This document shows, in pieces, positions 1 to 7,163 of a stretch of DNA of 64,000 nt. The position numbers and the translations under genes are program-made. The stretch comes from JAEUPI01 sp046348365. GTDB taxonomy: Bacteria > Pseudomonadota > Gammaproteobacteria > Burkholderiales > Burkholderiaceae_C. The DNA lies in the NCBI GenBank assembly GCA_046348365.1, contig JAXMEL010000001.1, positions 992,001-1,056,000 of the forward strand, written 5' to 3'. Under the pieces are notes generated by a model. The model did not search any database, was not told the origin of the DNA, and worked only from the letters and a program-made list of their open reading frames with translations. Each line of letters begins with the position of its first letter. The first letter of the stretch is position 1.

Positions 1-850
1 CGCGCGTGAAGTCGTCGACGGCGGGCGTCGATCGCGACTTGAGCGTTTCGCCGAGCAGGCGGAAATTCTCGATCGCCGCCTCTTGCTTGCTGCCGCCCGC
101 CTCGAGCGCGCGGATGTGCTCGAACTGGGCGGCCGTGAGGTAGCTGTAGGCCTTGTTACCCTCGGCAGCCCAGCGCGTGACGCTGGCACCCGATGCGATG
201 AACCGCTTGGTTATGTCACCGATGCTTTCGCCGGTGAGGCGCTGCATCTGCAGCGCGGCAAGGCCCATCTCTGCCATGGCGCCGGCCGAGAACTGGCCGC
301 TCGATGCCAGCTCCTGAAGGGCCGTCTTCGCGGCACCGATGGTGTGCCCGGAATCGGCAGCGATGGTCTTGGCCATCGCGTCGAATTGGGCCTTGGTGAT
401 GCCCGCGGCATTGCCGGTAAGCGCCACAGACTCGGCGAACTTCTGGTTTTCCTCGCGGCCGTGCGCCCAGGCTGCCGCCAGTCCTACGAGCCCGGCCACC
501 GAGCCGATCGCTGCAACGCGAGTCACGGTGAGCGAGTTCGCTACTGCCTTGAACACGTTGTCGAGCCCGCCGAACTGATCGCGCAGTTGGCCGCCCTGCT
601 GCAGCAGCACCAAGAACGGTGACTGTCCGCTGGCCAAGCCGCTGACGATGTCCGTGATCTGGTAACTGAGCGCCTGCATCTGCCGCGCCGTGATCTCGCC
701 TTGCTTGCCGAAGTTGAGGAAGGCAACGCGCGTGCGGTCGGCCGCGGCATCGGCACGCTTGAGCGCCTCTGTCGCGGCGTTGATGCCGACGACACCGCTT
801 TGCGTGTCGGCCGTCAACGCGTAGTTGATGCCCCGAAGTTCGAGTGACAT
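1..850 (-). CDS. Phage tail tape measure protein, 3' end outside window
   Basis: The frame is open from an ATG at 850 to the window edge, giving the first 283 residues. A GAGGTAG ribosome site precedes the ATG. Residues about 55-95 hold a stretch on the pattern YQITDIVSGLASGQSP..LLQQGGQLRDQFGG, which I recognise from lambda-type tape measure proteins (TMP_2 family). An alanine/glycine-rich hydrophobic stretch follows near residues 110-130. Such proteins set tail length and act in DNA ejection. It starts 5 bases after the stop of the preceding gene, at the expected place downstream of the G/GT chaperones. The full family usually exceeds 600 residues, so most of the gene lies to the left. Confidence 0.85.
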   Translation of the reverse strand, partial: MSLELRGINYALTADTQSGVVGINAATEALKRADAAADRTRVAFLNFGKQGEITARQMQALSYQITDIVSGLASGQSPFLVLLQQGGQLRDQFGGLDNVFKAVANSLTVTRVAAIGSVAGLVGLAAAWAHGREENQKFAESVALTGNAAGITKAQFDAMAKTIAADSGHTIGAAKTALQELASSGQFSAGAMAEMGLAALQMQRLTGESIGDITKRFIASGASVTRWAAEGNKAYSYLTAAQFEHIRALEAGGSKQEAAIENFRLLGETLKSRSTPAVDDFTR

Positions 851-855
851 CTCAG

Positions 856-1686
856 CTACCTCGCACTGGACATGGCCTGCTCCAGCCGGGCGGCAAAGCG
901 GGCCTCGTATTGGGCGACCACCGTGCGGCGCACGGCGTCATGGAACCGATAGAGCGCTGTGTAGTGGGCGCCCGTGACGAACAGCAGCACCGCGCGCACG
1001 CGTTGCGCCGGCCCCTGGAACTTGCGGCGCTCGGTGGTGAGCCGCCGCTCGTAGATGCCAGGGGCAAGGCCTTTGTCGCCGGGCTGTACGGCGAAATACT
1101 CGACGCCGAAGCCGCCGGTGATCTTGCGATTGCCGAAGCCTTGTTTGAGCCGCGTGCGACCTTCGGCCGTGGTGTTGATGGCCATGCGCCGGCCGCGGCG
1201 CGACCTGGGCCCGTAGGCTTCGAAGTACGCCAGGATGTGCAGCAGCTGGCGGATCTCGATGTTCCCGTAGCTGTCGAGCCGGGCCGCGCGCCCGGGCACG
1301 GCGTACATGCCGCGGGGCAGGATGCCCTTTCGCTGCAACAGCACTTCGCTGCGCTTGAAGCGCCGCGCTCCCCCTTGCACCTCGGCGAGCACCGGCTTGC
1401 CGGCCGGGAGCGTTGCGAAGGGCTCGCCTTCCGCGCCGGCCGAACCGCGCACGGTCGGAATAACCAGCTGGCCGGCCAGGTCTGTCTTGCTGGCCTTCTC
1501 CACGCGCGGCCCGTGCAGCGTGAACTGCGTCGGCCGGTCGAATACGCTCATGGCCCGGATGGCCTCGCGCCGCGCCTCGAACAGCGTGTCGTTGATGGCA
1601 TTTGCGGTGGCGAATGGGATCTGCCTGGCCATGCTGGCCAGGTGCGCCGCCTCGGCGCGGAAGTTGTGCGTGACGCGGTAGCTCAT
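856..1686 (-). CDS. Phage structural protein of unknown role, 276 aa
   Basis: The protein is basic and soluble, with no membrane segment or signal peptide. I chose the ATG at 1686 (MSYRVTHNFRAEAAHL), 11 bases after the stop of the GT frame; the frame stays open upstream to 1734, where it would overlap the GT frame. It lies between the tail chaperones and the tape measure gene, so a tail or head-tail role is likely. I do not recognise a named domain. The N-terminal part, with AINDTLFEARREAIRAMSVF at residues about 23-42, resembles the helical opening of many phage minor structural proteins, but that is only an impression. Confidence 0.7.
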   Translation of the reverse strand: MSYRVTHNFRAEAAHLASMARQIPFATANAINDTLFEARREAIRAMSVFDRPTQFTLHGPRVEKASKTDLAGQLVIPTVRGSAGAEGEPFATLPAGKPVLAEVQGGARRFKRSEVLLQRKGILPRGMYAVPGRAARLDSYGNIEIRQLLHILAYFEAYGPRSRRGRRMAINTTAEGRTRLKQGFGNRKITGGFGVEYFAVQPGDKGLAPGIYERRLTTERRKFQGPAQRVRAVLLFVTGAHYTALYRFHDAVRRTVVAQYEARFAARLEQAMSSAR

Positions 1687-1696
1687 GGTCGCGAAG

Positions 1697-2083
1697 TCAG
1701 TTTGCGTTGCGCGCCTTGATGGCTGCCACCTCAAGCACCTGCAGCTGCTCGAGGAGCGCTGGCCAGTCCCGACGCAGGTGCGGTGCGATGGCAGGGCGCA
1801 GGCAGCGCTCCACTGTGCGCATTGGCGTGTAGTCCAGACCCAGCCACACCGTGCGCGCGCGACCGGCCACGGCGCGCCACTGTGTGCTCATGGCGCAAAA
1901 CACCTGCCAGGCGTGCCAGTGCTCCGGCCACACCTCGGCGTGCACGAAGTGAGCGCGGGCCATCAGCGCCTTGCGCCACGCCGCAACCCGTTCCGGCGAC
2001 GCGCCCAACAGGCGCAGGGCCTCGAGGGGCGATTCGTCGATCTGAGGTGCACCGTTCGCCCATGCCTCGGCGACCTCTGTCAG
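1697..2083 (-). CDS. Tail assembly chaperone T-domain, read only by -1 frameshift (GT fusion)
   Basis: This frame has no good start of its own; the first usable codon is a TTG at 2008 with much conserved-looking sequence upstream of it. It is entered by a -1 slip at 2083-2089 at the end of the G frame, giving a G-T fusion of about 244 residues. The T part (128 aa) contains VWPEHWHAW..F.AMSTQWR, which looks like the phage family DUF1799. In lambda, gpGT binds the tape measure and recruits the major tail protein. The same layout of G, slippery site, T and then a tape measure gene supports this role. One unknown gene separates T from the tape measure gene, unlike in lambda. Confidence 0.75.
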   Translation of the reverse strand: MTEVAEAWANGAPQIDESPLEALRLLGASPERVAAWRKALMARAHFVHAEVWPEHWHAWQVFCAMSTQWRAVAGRARTVWLGLDYTPMRTVERCLRPAIAPHLRRDWPALLEQLQVLEVAAIKARNAN

Positions 2084-2430
2084 TTTTTTTCCGCGGCCGG
2101 GCTGCGCGACTCGAAGAACGCTGCCACGATGGCCGTCGCCGCGCCGGGCACATCGAGCAGCGTGCCCAGGTTGTCGTTGCTGTATGGCAGCGACGCGCCT
2201 GATTCGTCTTGCACCTTGCGGAAGTTGCGCAGCACGCGCGGCACGATCTGCACGTCGCTCAACTTCTTCTCGGTGATTTCGCGGATGAACTGCGCGAAGG
2301 CCTTTTCTCCCAGGCGATTGAATTCCACTTCGAATTCGCCCTCGTTCAGCTGGCCGGCAGCGTCACCGCCCGCCGGTGTGCGGACCTTGACGGGCCACCA
2401 GTAGGCGGGGCTCAGCGCGAGATTGAACAT
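2080..2430 (-). CDS. Phage tail assembly chaperone, gpG-like
   Basis: This is a 116-residue protein starting at the ATG at 2430, preceded by a clear AAGGAGA. The body has the usual chaperone layout: FEVEFNRLGEKAFAQF near residues 26-41, a central KVQDESGASLPYS, then a hydrophobic tail ending AAEKN. Phage gpG proteins hold the tape measure soluble during tail assembly. The last codons, GAA AAA AAC TGA, form a slippery site directly before the stop, so a fraction of ribosomes should continue into the T frame. The protein is not found in the finished virion in lambda. Confidence 0.82.
   Translation of the reverse strand: MFNLALSPAYWWPVKVRTPAGGDAAGQLNEGEFEVEFNRLGEKAFAQFIREITEKKLSDVQIVPRVLRNFRKVQDESGASLPYSNDNLGTLLDVPGAATAIVAAFFESRSPAAEKN
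2083..2089 (-). promoter_or_regulatory. Programmed -1 ribosomal frameshift heptamer A AAA AAC
   Basis: Read on the minus strand, the heptamer A AAA AAC is in exact X XXY YYZ phase with the G frame and is followed immediately by the TGA stop at 2082-2080. Slipping back one base continues as CTG ACA GAG into the 128-codon T frame, which otherwise lacks a start. A AAA AAC is an established strong -1 slippery sequence. I did not identify a downstream stimulatory hairpin with confidence. Confidence 0.85.
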
Positions 2431-2476
2431 CGCAGAGGTTCTCCTTGATTCACAGCGAGGGGTTGTCGGTCGGCCT

Positions 2477-2836
2477 TTACGCCGCACCAGTGCGCGCCGC
2501 GGAGCACGGTCCTGCGGCACGGAAGGGAATGAGGTAGCTGTACGAGGTCCAGACGTCGATATCGCTGACCACGCGGTAGGCGTCCCGCTCGTTCGCGAAG
2601 CCTGTCAACTCCGCAGCGAGCAGCGGCACATCCTCGATGGAATGAACAATCACATGCGCGCGGTCTTCGAGGCGGAAGGTCTGCGCCAGGTGGTTCAGCC
2701 GACCCTGCAACAGGTCGGCGCACAACAAGGCGCGTTCGATGTTCGGCAGATCGAATACGCGCCAAGTCGCGGCATACCGATCTCCCTTGCGGACCACGTT
2801 GGGGGCCCAAATGGCCGTCCGCTGCTCGTTCTGCAT
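2477..2836 (-). CDS. Phage protein of unknown function, 119 aa
   Basis: It begins at an ATG at 2836 with a GAGGAAG ribosome site and ends at a TAA at 2477. The start lies 10 bases after the stop of the 273-aa gene upstream. The sequence is soluble and mixed alpha/beta, with no signal, membrane segment or recognisable catalytic motif. It sits between the capsid block and the tail chaperone. In tailed phages that position holds head-completion, tail terminator or major tail proteins, so it could be one of these, but nothing in the sequence decides it. Confidence 0.7.
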   Translation of the reverse strand: MQNEQRTAIWAPNVVRKGDRYAATWRVFDLPNIERALLCADLLQGRLNHLAQTFRLEDRAHVIVHSIEDVPLLAAELTGFANERDAYRVVSDIDVWTSYSYLIPFRAAGPCSAARTGAA

Positions 2837-2846
2837 CGCGCTTCCT

Positions 2847-3668
2847 CTACGGCGCCGTAACGACGGCAGGCGCCAAGTCGCGTAGGTCTGTCGCGTCGAC
2901 CCGAAGCGCTTCAACGTCGGGCGTTGCCACGAAGCGCGCCAAGCGCAATACCGAAGCGAGCGGGACGAAAGTCAGCGGCGCCTCGCCTGCATCCTCTGGC
3001 GCGCACAGGCATCGGCGAGGATCGAACACCGACACGGGGTCGGCCAAGGCGGCCAGCATGCTTGTACGCACGGGATCCGGCACAGCCTGCCGTTGAGCAG
3101 CCACGGCCGTCGACACAGCGATGTTCGCCAGGAATGCGTCGAGCGCGGTGTCATGCCGCACACGGGCCAGCTCGGCCTGACCGAGCTCGGCACCTGCCAT
3201 CAGCGCGTCGAACTGGCGAACGATCTCGGCGTGCTCAGTCTGTGCTGCTTCCAACGTTTCGGCTGCCGCGCCGCGACTTGCTGTTCCTGGCGCCTGATCA
3301 GCCACCCGGGTTCGCAGTTGGGCAATCTGTGCTTCGATCCGCTCGCGTGCCCGCGCCGCAGCAGGGAGGCCTGCCTCGGCCTGCGCAATCCGCTTCTGCG
3401 CACGCTGCAGATCCTGCCGCTGTTGCTCGACGACGCGCCTGTCTGCGGCTGCGAGCGCATTGCGCTCGATCAGGGCCTCAACCAATTCGAGCTGCCGCTT
3501 CAGCATGACTTGCCGCGGACCGCCTGGCGTAGCCACCGCCACACGGGGCCGCAATCTGTCGCGCTCGATCTCGCAGCCGTTCACCGTGCGCAGCCTCGAC
3601 GGCACCGCGTCCGGCACCAACCAAGCGAGCGGCGGTCGCGCGCCCGACTCCTGGCCTCGTCGGCTCAT
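2847..3668 (-). CDS. Phage coiled-coil protein of unknown function, 273 aa
   Basis: The ATG at 3668 shares its A with the capsid stop codon (TGATG); a GTG at 3671 is an alternative start. Residues about 55-165 are rich in Ala, Glu, Gln and Arg with heptad spacing (RQLELVEALIERNALAAAD onward), strongly suggesting a long coiled coil. The C-terminal third is more globular. No enzyme motif is visible. Translational coupling to the capsid gene suggests an abundant structural or scaffolding product. Scaffolding is one possibility because no separate scaffold or protease is seen, but this is inference. Confidence 0.7.
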   Translation of the reverse strand: MSRRGQESGARPPLAWLVPDAVPSRLRTVNGCEIERDRLRPRVAVATPGGPRQVMLKRQLELVEALIERNALAAADRRVVEQQRQDLQRAQKRIAQAEAGLPAAARARERIEAQIAQLRTRVADQAPGTASRGAAAETLEAAQTEHAEIVRQFDALMAGAELGQAELARVRHDTALDAFLANIAVSTAVAAQRQAVPDPVRTSMLAALADPVSVFDPRRCLCAPEDAGEAPLTFVPLASVLRLARFVATPDVEALRVDATDLRDLAPAVVTAP

Positions 3669-4789
3669 CACGCACCGACCGCCTTGTACAGCCCGCGGAA
3701 GTCGATCGCCTTGGCGGCGAAGTCATGGCGGCAGCGAATCATCACGCCGTCGACCTCGAAACCGCTCTTGGCCTCGATCACCGGCGCGTCGACGCCGTTG
3801 AGGTAGCAGTACTCGACGCCGTCGACTTGCCCGCTGTCGGCTGCCAGATACCAGGCGGTCACGCTGTTGGCATCGAGGATGGGCTCCACGATCGGCTCGA
3901 GCGACGTGCGCCCGCCCTGACGAAACTCGCTGACGGCCGACTGCGTGGCCGGCACATATTGACTGCTGGTGAGCTGGTATGCGGTGCCCTCGAGCGAAGC
4001 CGGCACGATCAGCCTGCTCGGCGCCAGGTTGAGTTCTTCACCCTGCAGCCCCTTCTGCACGCGCATGGCGGCGCGGGCGGCGCTCAGTGCGCTGAACTGC
4101 AGCGCGCTGCCTGCGCCGGTGGCCAGGTTCTTGTGCGTTCCAGCTTCGAAGAGTGCGAGCCCGTCCGTCGCCAGCGTGGGGTTGCTGGTGAGTTGCGCGT
4201 AAACGAGGCGGTTTTCGAGGCGGGCCGCCGCGGCGCCGAAACCGGTGATGACGCGATCGAATGCGCGCAGGTCATCATTCACCATGGCCTGACGCGAAAC
4301 GCCAGTGGTGCGCCCGAACGTGAGCAGCGCATACGCTTCGCTTCCGCTGACGGCGTTGCCGTACTTGAATTCGCCGTGTTCGTTGACCTGCAGCAGGTCG
4401 GGCATGGCCGACAGTTGCGCGACCGTGATGGGCTTGAAGTCCATGGCGTCGGGCGCGCGCCGGGCCCAGCGGCGATAGGTGCCTGGGTTCTCCTCGTAGG
4501 CCTGCCGCAAGCGCTTGCTTGCCACGTTGGCCAGGATCTGGCTGAAGTCGCTGGTGGTGCCGTAGCCGGCCCGATGCGTCAGCGCTACGCCCGCCAACGT
4601 CATCCGGTCCATGCCGCGGGTGCTGATGCCGCGCGCCTCGAGGCAGTCGCGCGCGAGTTCGATGAGGCTCATGCCGCGAAAGCGCCGGCCGTTGTCGGTC
4701 AGTGGCGAGCGACTGTCGAGCCGGTGAAGCAGCGCTTCCTCGATGCAATTGGCGCGTTGCTCCTGGGAGAGGTCTTGAGTTCGATACAT
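3668..4789 (-). CDS. HK97-type major capsid protein, lacking the usual fused protease domain
   Basis: The 373-residue protein matches, as I remember the family, the C-terminal half of ClpP-like prohead protease/major capsid fusion proteins. The motifs run in order: SLIELARDCLEARGISTRG, then TSDFSQILANVASK, then GEFKYGN, then VSRQAMVNDDLRAF, then VQKGLQGEELNL, and a terminal GFEVDGVMIRCRHDF..KAIDFRGLYKAVGA. The approximately 270-residue ClpP-like protease that normally precedes this region is absent. An in-frame TGA lies at 4810-4808, so the ORF cannot extend upstream. The start ATG at 4789 has an AAGGATCG site. It forms the head shell. How the head matures without a linked protease is unclear. 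Confidence 0.85.
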   Translation of the reverse strand: MYRTQDLSQEQRANCIEEALLHRLDSRSPLTDNGRRFRGMSLIELARDCLEARGISTRGMDRMTLAGVALTHRAGYGTTSDFSQILANVASKRLRQAYEENPGTYRRWARRAPDAMDFKPITVAQLSAMPDLLQVNEHGEFKYGNAVSGSEAYALLTFGRTTGVSRQAMVNDDLRAFDRVITGFGAAAARLENRLVYAQLTSNPTLATDGLALFEAGTHKNLATGAGSALQFSALSAARAAMRVQKGLQGEELNLAPSRLIVPASLEGTAYQLTSSQYVPATQSAVSEFRQGGRTSLEPIVEPILDANSVTAWYLAADSGQVDGVEYCYLNGVDAPVIEAKSGFEVDGVMIRCRHDFAAKAIDFRGLYKAVGA

Positions 4790-4802
4790 GGCGATCCTTG
4801 AG

Positions 4803-5360
4803 TCAGTTCAGAACAACGCCGGCCGCCTGGGCCTCATCGAGAAGGCCTTGCTCCTGGGCCCGCAGGTCGACCAGGCGCTGATCGATCTCTTCGAGCCGCC
4901 GCTGCCGCTCGACCAGCGGCAGGCCCTCATCGGGCCAGATCGACTCGTCGAGCGCCTTGTGCAGGGCCTTCACCAGCTGCGGGCCGAAGAGCGCGCACAG
5001 GGCCACGTCGAAGTCGCGCGCATTCGCGGCCTCGCCGAAGCCGGCCGGCATCACGATCGAAAGCGACAGACCCGCACGCCTTTCGTCTTGCATCGTGTGG
5101 GGCGCACGGATCACCTCGCGCAGTGCGGCCTGCAGGACATCCCCATAGGTCGACCCGCACCGCTGCACCCAGGACTCGACGAACACCTTGACATCTGCGC
5201 GCGCCGCTGGCGCGTACTTCACGGCGTCGCGTTCGCGCTCGAGCCTGTCGATCTCGGTGCGCAGCGCCGCCAGCTGCTCGGACAGCGATTTCGTCGCGCG
5301 TCGAAGCAAGCTACCGATGGTAGAAAGGTCAAAGCCGGGCATGGCTGCTCCATTGGTCAT
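4803..5360 (-). CDS. Unknown phage protein with N-terminal coiled coil, 185 aa
   Basis: The start ATG at 5360 overlaps the preceding stop as ATGA, so I prefer it to upstream codons. Residues about 15-45 (LLRRATKSLSEQLAALRTEI and following) and 145-180 are charged heptad-like helices; the middle part carries SLSIVMPAGFGEAANARDF. No signal peptide or enzyme motif is evident. It sits between the small terminase block and the capsid gene, where most tailed phages encode portal and head maturation proteins, but at 185 residues it is too short to be a portal. I do not recognise the family. Confidence 0.65.
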   Translation of the reverse strand: MTNGAAMPGFDLSTIGSLLRRATKSLSEQLAALRTEIDRLERERDAVKYAPAARADVKVFVESWVQRCGSTYGDVLQAALREVIRAPHTMQDERRAGLSLSIVMPAGFGEAANARDFDVALCALFGPQLVKALHKALDESIWPDEGLPLVERQRRLEEIDQRLVDLRAQEQGLLDEAQAAGVVLN

Positions 5361-5860
5361 GTGGCCATCTTCGTCACTACTGCAGGACATTTCTCGACCA
5401 AAATTTGTCCGGCAAGAACTCGCCCGAGTTGCTTCGCGCACAGGCTTTCGCCGTCGTTCTCACGCGTGGCATGAAACAACGCGCGACTGAATTGCGATGC
5501 ATCCGTCGGCGGCTCGAGTTCATCTCGCCACTGGCGCCACGGCCCGCGGGTGATGAATTGCTCCCAATCACGGTGTAGCGCGCGACAGAACGCCGTTGGG
5601 CCCGCGGCTTGCGGAGCATGCCTGGCGGCCTCGCTGATCCACAGGTCCCGGCTTGCGGCGCGCCACTTCGCGGCCGTCGTCGGGAGCCTGAGTCGCTGCT
5701 CCAGGCTCGGCCCCGCACCGTGGTCGCGCAGTAGTCCACCGCAGGCCTTGGCCATGGCATCCAAATCGGCGGGAGTGGCGCGCCGCCCGGCGAAGCGACG
5801 GATCATCTCGATCGGTGCTGAGGCCTCGCCCATCATTGCCATGGCGGCCGGCGCGCTCAC
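5357..5860 (-). CDS. Unknown phage protein following small terminase, 167 aa
   Basis: It starts with GTG at 5860, overlapping the small terminase stop as GTGA, and its own stop overlaps the next start. The sequence is basic and helical with several tryptophans (KWRAASRDLWISEAARHA, and DWEQFITRGPWRQWRDELE near residues 98-116). The position directly after the small terminase is where a 500-700 residue large terminase is normally found. This product is far too short and has no Walker A motif or nuclease acidic cluster, so it is not a terminase ATPase. Function unknown. Confidence 0.65.
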   Translation of the reverse strand: MSAPAAMAMMGEASAPIEMIRRFAGRRATPADLDAMAKACGGLLRDHGAGPSLEQRLRLPTTAAKWRAASRDLWISEAARHAPQAAGPTAFCRALHRDWEQFITRGPWRQWRDELEPPTDASQFSRALFHATRENDGESLCAKQLGRVLAGQILVEKCPAVVTKMAT

Positions 5861-6408
5861 TCAGGCGAGTCTTCCGACCCAGGCTGGTCACCGACGTTCG
5901 CGGCCGTGTCGGCAGCGGCCCGTTCGGCTGCGATCACATCGAGCCTGGCGTCGATAAGGGTGCGCGTGCCGCGCACCCATTCATTGCGCGCATTTGCGAC
6001 AGTCTTGTCGATGGCTTCGCGTGCCGCCGTTGGCATGTCGGGCCATGCAATCTTCAGCGCCGGGGCGAGCGAATCAATGCGGTCGGCCACTGCTGACGAA
6101 GCGAGGCCCAGAACATCGCCGAGCAGCTCGATTGACGCGTACTGCCCGCGCGTCACGGCGTTCTTGAGCTCCTGCGCTTCACGCTGCGCGCGCGCGAGCA
6201 GGGCGCGTTCGCTGACCAACATTCCGTCGGGATCGCGCCCTGCGGCGATGTCGCGCAGCCGCGCGATGTACGCCTGCAGCCACTCTCGCGCGGTTGCACC
6301 TGTTGCCAGGAGGTCAGCGGCGGCGAGTTGATCGACTCGTTGGCGCGTCATCCCGGTCAACTCGGCAAAGTCCGAGCGCGAACACGGCACGGTGATGTCG
6401 GTGATCAC
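5857..6408 (-). CDS. Phage terminase small subunit, Nu1-like
   Basis: The 183-residue protein opens with a winged-helix type region, FAELTGMTRQRVDQLAAADLL at about residues 14-34, the hallmark of lambda Nu1-like DNA packaging proteins. A long charged helical region (SERALLARAQREAQELKNAV) follows. Nu1 recognises the packaging site and hands DNA to the large terminase. The likely start is GTG at 6408, directly after a TGA; its ribosome site is weak. No large terminase follows it, so either a helper or a distant gene supplies the motor, or the module is incomplete. Confidence 0.8.
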   Translation of the reverse strand: MITDITVPCSRSDFAELTGMTRQRVDQLAAADLLATGATAREWLQAYIARLRDIAAGRDPDGMLVSERALLARAQREAQELKNAVTRGQYASIELLGDVLGLASSAVADRIDSLAPALKIAWPDMPTAAREAIDKTVANARNEWVRGTRTLIDARLDVIAAERAAADTAANVGDQPGSEDSPE

Positions 6409-6798
6409 TCAGACCGCCCCAATGACCAAGGCAAGGCCCTTGGTCGGACCGTCCAACAGCGCGAGAACGAGGCTAGAACGACCCTCGCGCTGTCTTGTCA
6501 GGAAGGACCCACCAACATAGCGAACACACCCGGGCGCCGTCGATAGGCTGGCCCTTGCGCGGCGTCTGTGGACCGGCTCACAGGTGCCATCCATACGCGG
6601 CACGGTTGCCGGCACTTGCTCGCGCGCATCAGCCGCGCCCGATTGAACGGGCAGGCACAAATCGGCCCGAACATCAGAGGGGCGGCGTGCCGAGCCACCA
6701 CCTGGGCGACGAGCTTGCCGGCCAACGCGGGGCTCGGCTGCCGTCCCAGTGGGCCGTCCTACCCGGCCACGCCGATCGAAGCTAACGTGTTGATTCAT
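6409..6798 (-). other. Region with a doubtful ORF between primase leader and small terminase
   Basis: An ATG at 6798 opens a 129-codon frame ending next to the small terminase start. Its product is an arginine/glycine/proline-rich chain with no recognisable fold, typical of chance frames in GC-rich DNA. A second overlapping minus frame (6498 to about 6746, TTG or CTG start) has a more natural composition with four cysteines (ICACPF, SKCRQPC). Either could be a small gene, or the stretch may be untranslated leader. I do not support a product. Confidence 0.25.
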
Positions 6799-6805
6799 TG
6801 TCCTT

Positions 6806-6837
6806 CGTCCTACCGTCCTACCGTCCTACCTACCTAC
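6806..6837. repeat. Tandem 8-bp repeats CGTCCTAC
   Basis: Three perfect head-to-tail copies of CGTCCTAC occupy 6806-6829 and are followed by two CTAC half units to 6837. On the minus strand they read GTAGGACG. They lie 8 bases upstream of the doubtful ATG at 6798 and next to the iteron-like cluster at 6905-7048. They may bind a replication or regulatory protein. Confidence 0.6.
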
Positions 6838-6904
6838 TCACATGTGCAGGCGCGGGCGCACGCACCTGCGCATACGCGCCTGCGCACGCACCCGCGCGAA
6901 CCCG

Positions 6905-7048
6905 GTGGGACGCCGGGACGGTTCGCGTCGTCATTGACGAATTGCAGCCGTCCCACCGCGTGCGCAGGTGTGGGACGGCCCTGGGACGTGGGACGTCGCC
7001 GCGCAACACCAGGCCCGCACCCGCGCCACTAGAGCCGCCCACGGGACG
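6905..7048. repeat. Iteron-like GTGGGACG cluster, candidate replication origin
   Basis: GTGGGACG occurs in direct orientation at 6905, 6970 and 6988 and inverted (CGTCCCAC) at 6949. Shorter GGGACG cores lie at 6915, 6983 and 7043. The cluster is within 260 bases downstream of the primase-helicase stop, in a stretch (6799-7163) with no convincing gene. Phage and plasmid initiators commonly bind such iterons near the replication gene. The role as origin is inference. Confidence 0.45.
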
Positions 7049-7163
7049 CCAGGGCGTGCCCTGGCTGACTCGGCAGGCGACCCTGGCACTCATGCCCAGA
7101 CGGCCAGCTCGCGCCCTTGCAGGCGCACTACGAGAACGCAAAGCAGCTCGTCGGTGCGTGCGA

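Noticed and set aside
5357..5860. 5357-5860 as a remnant of the large terminase
   Set aside because: No Walker A, Walker B or nuclease motif can be seen, and it has a clean start and stop overlapping both neighbours, so it looks like an intact separate gene.
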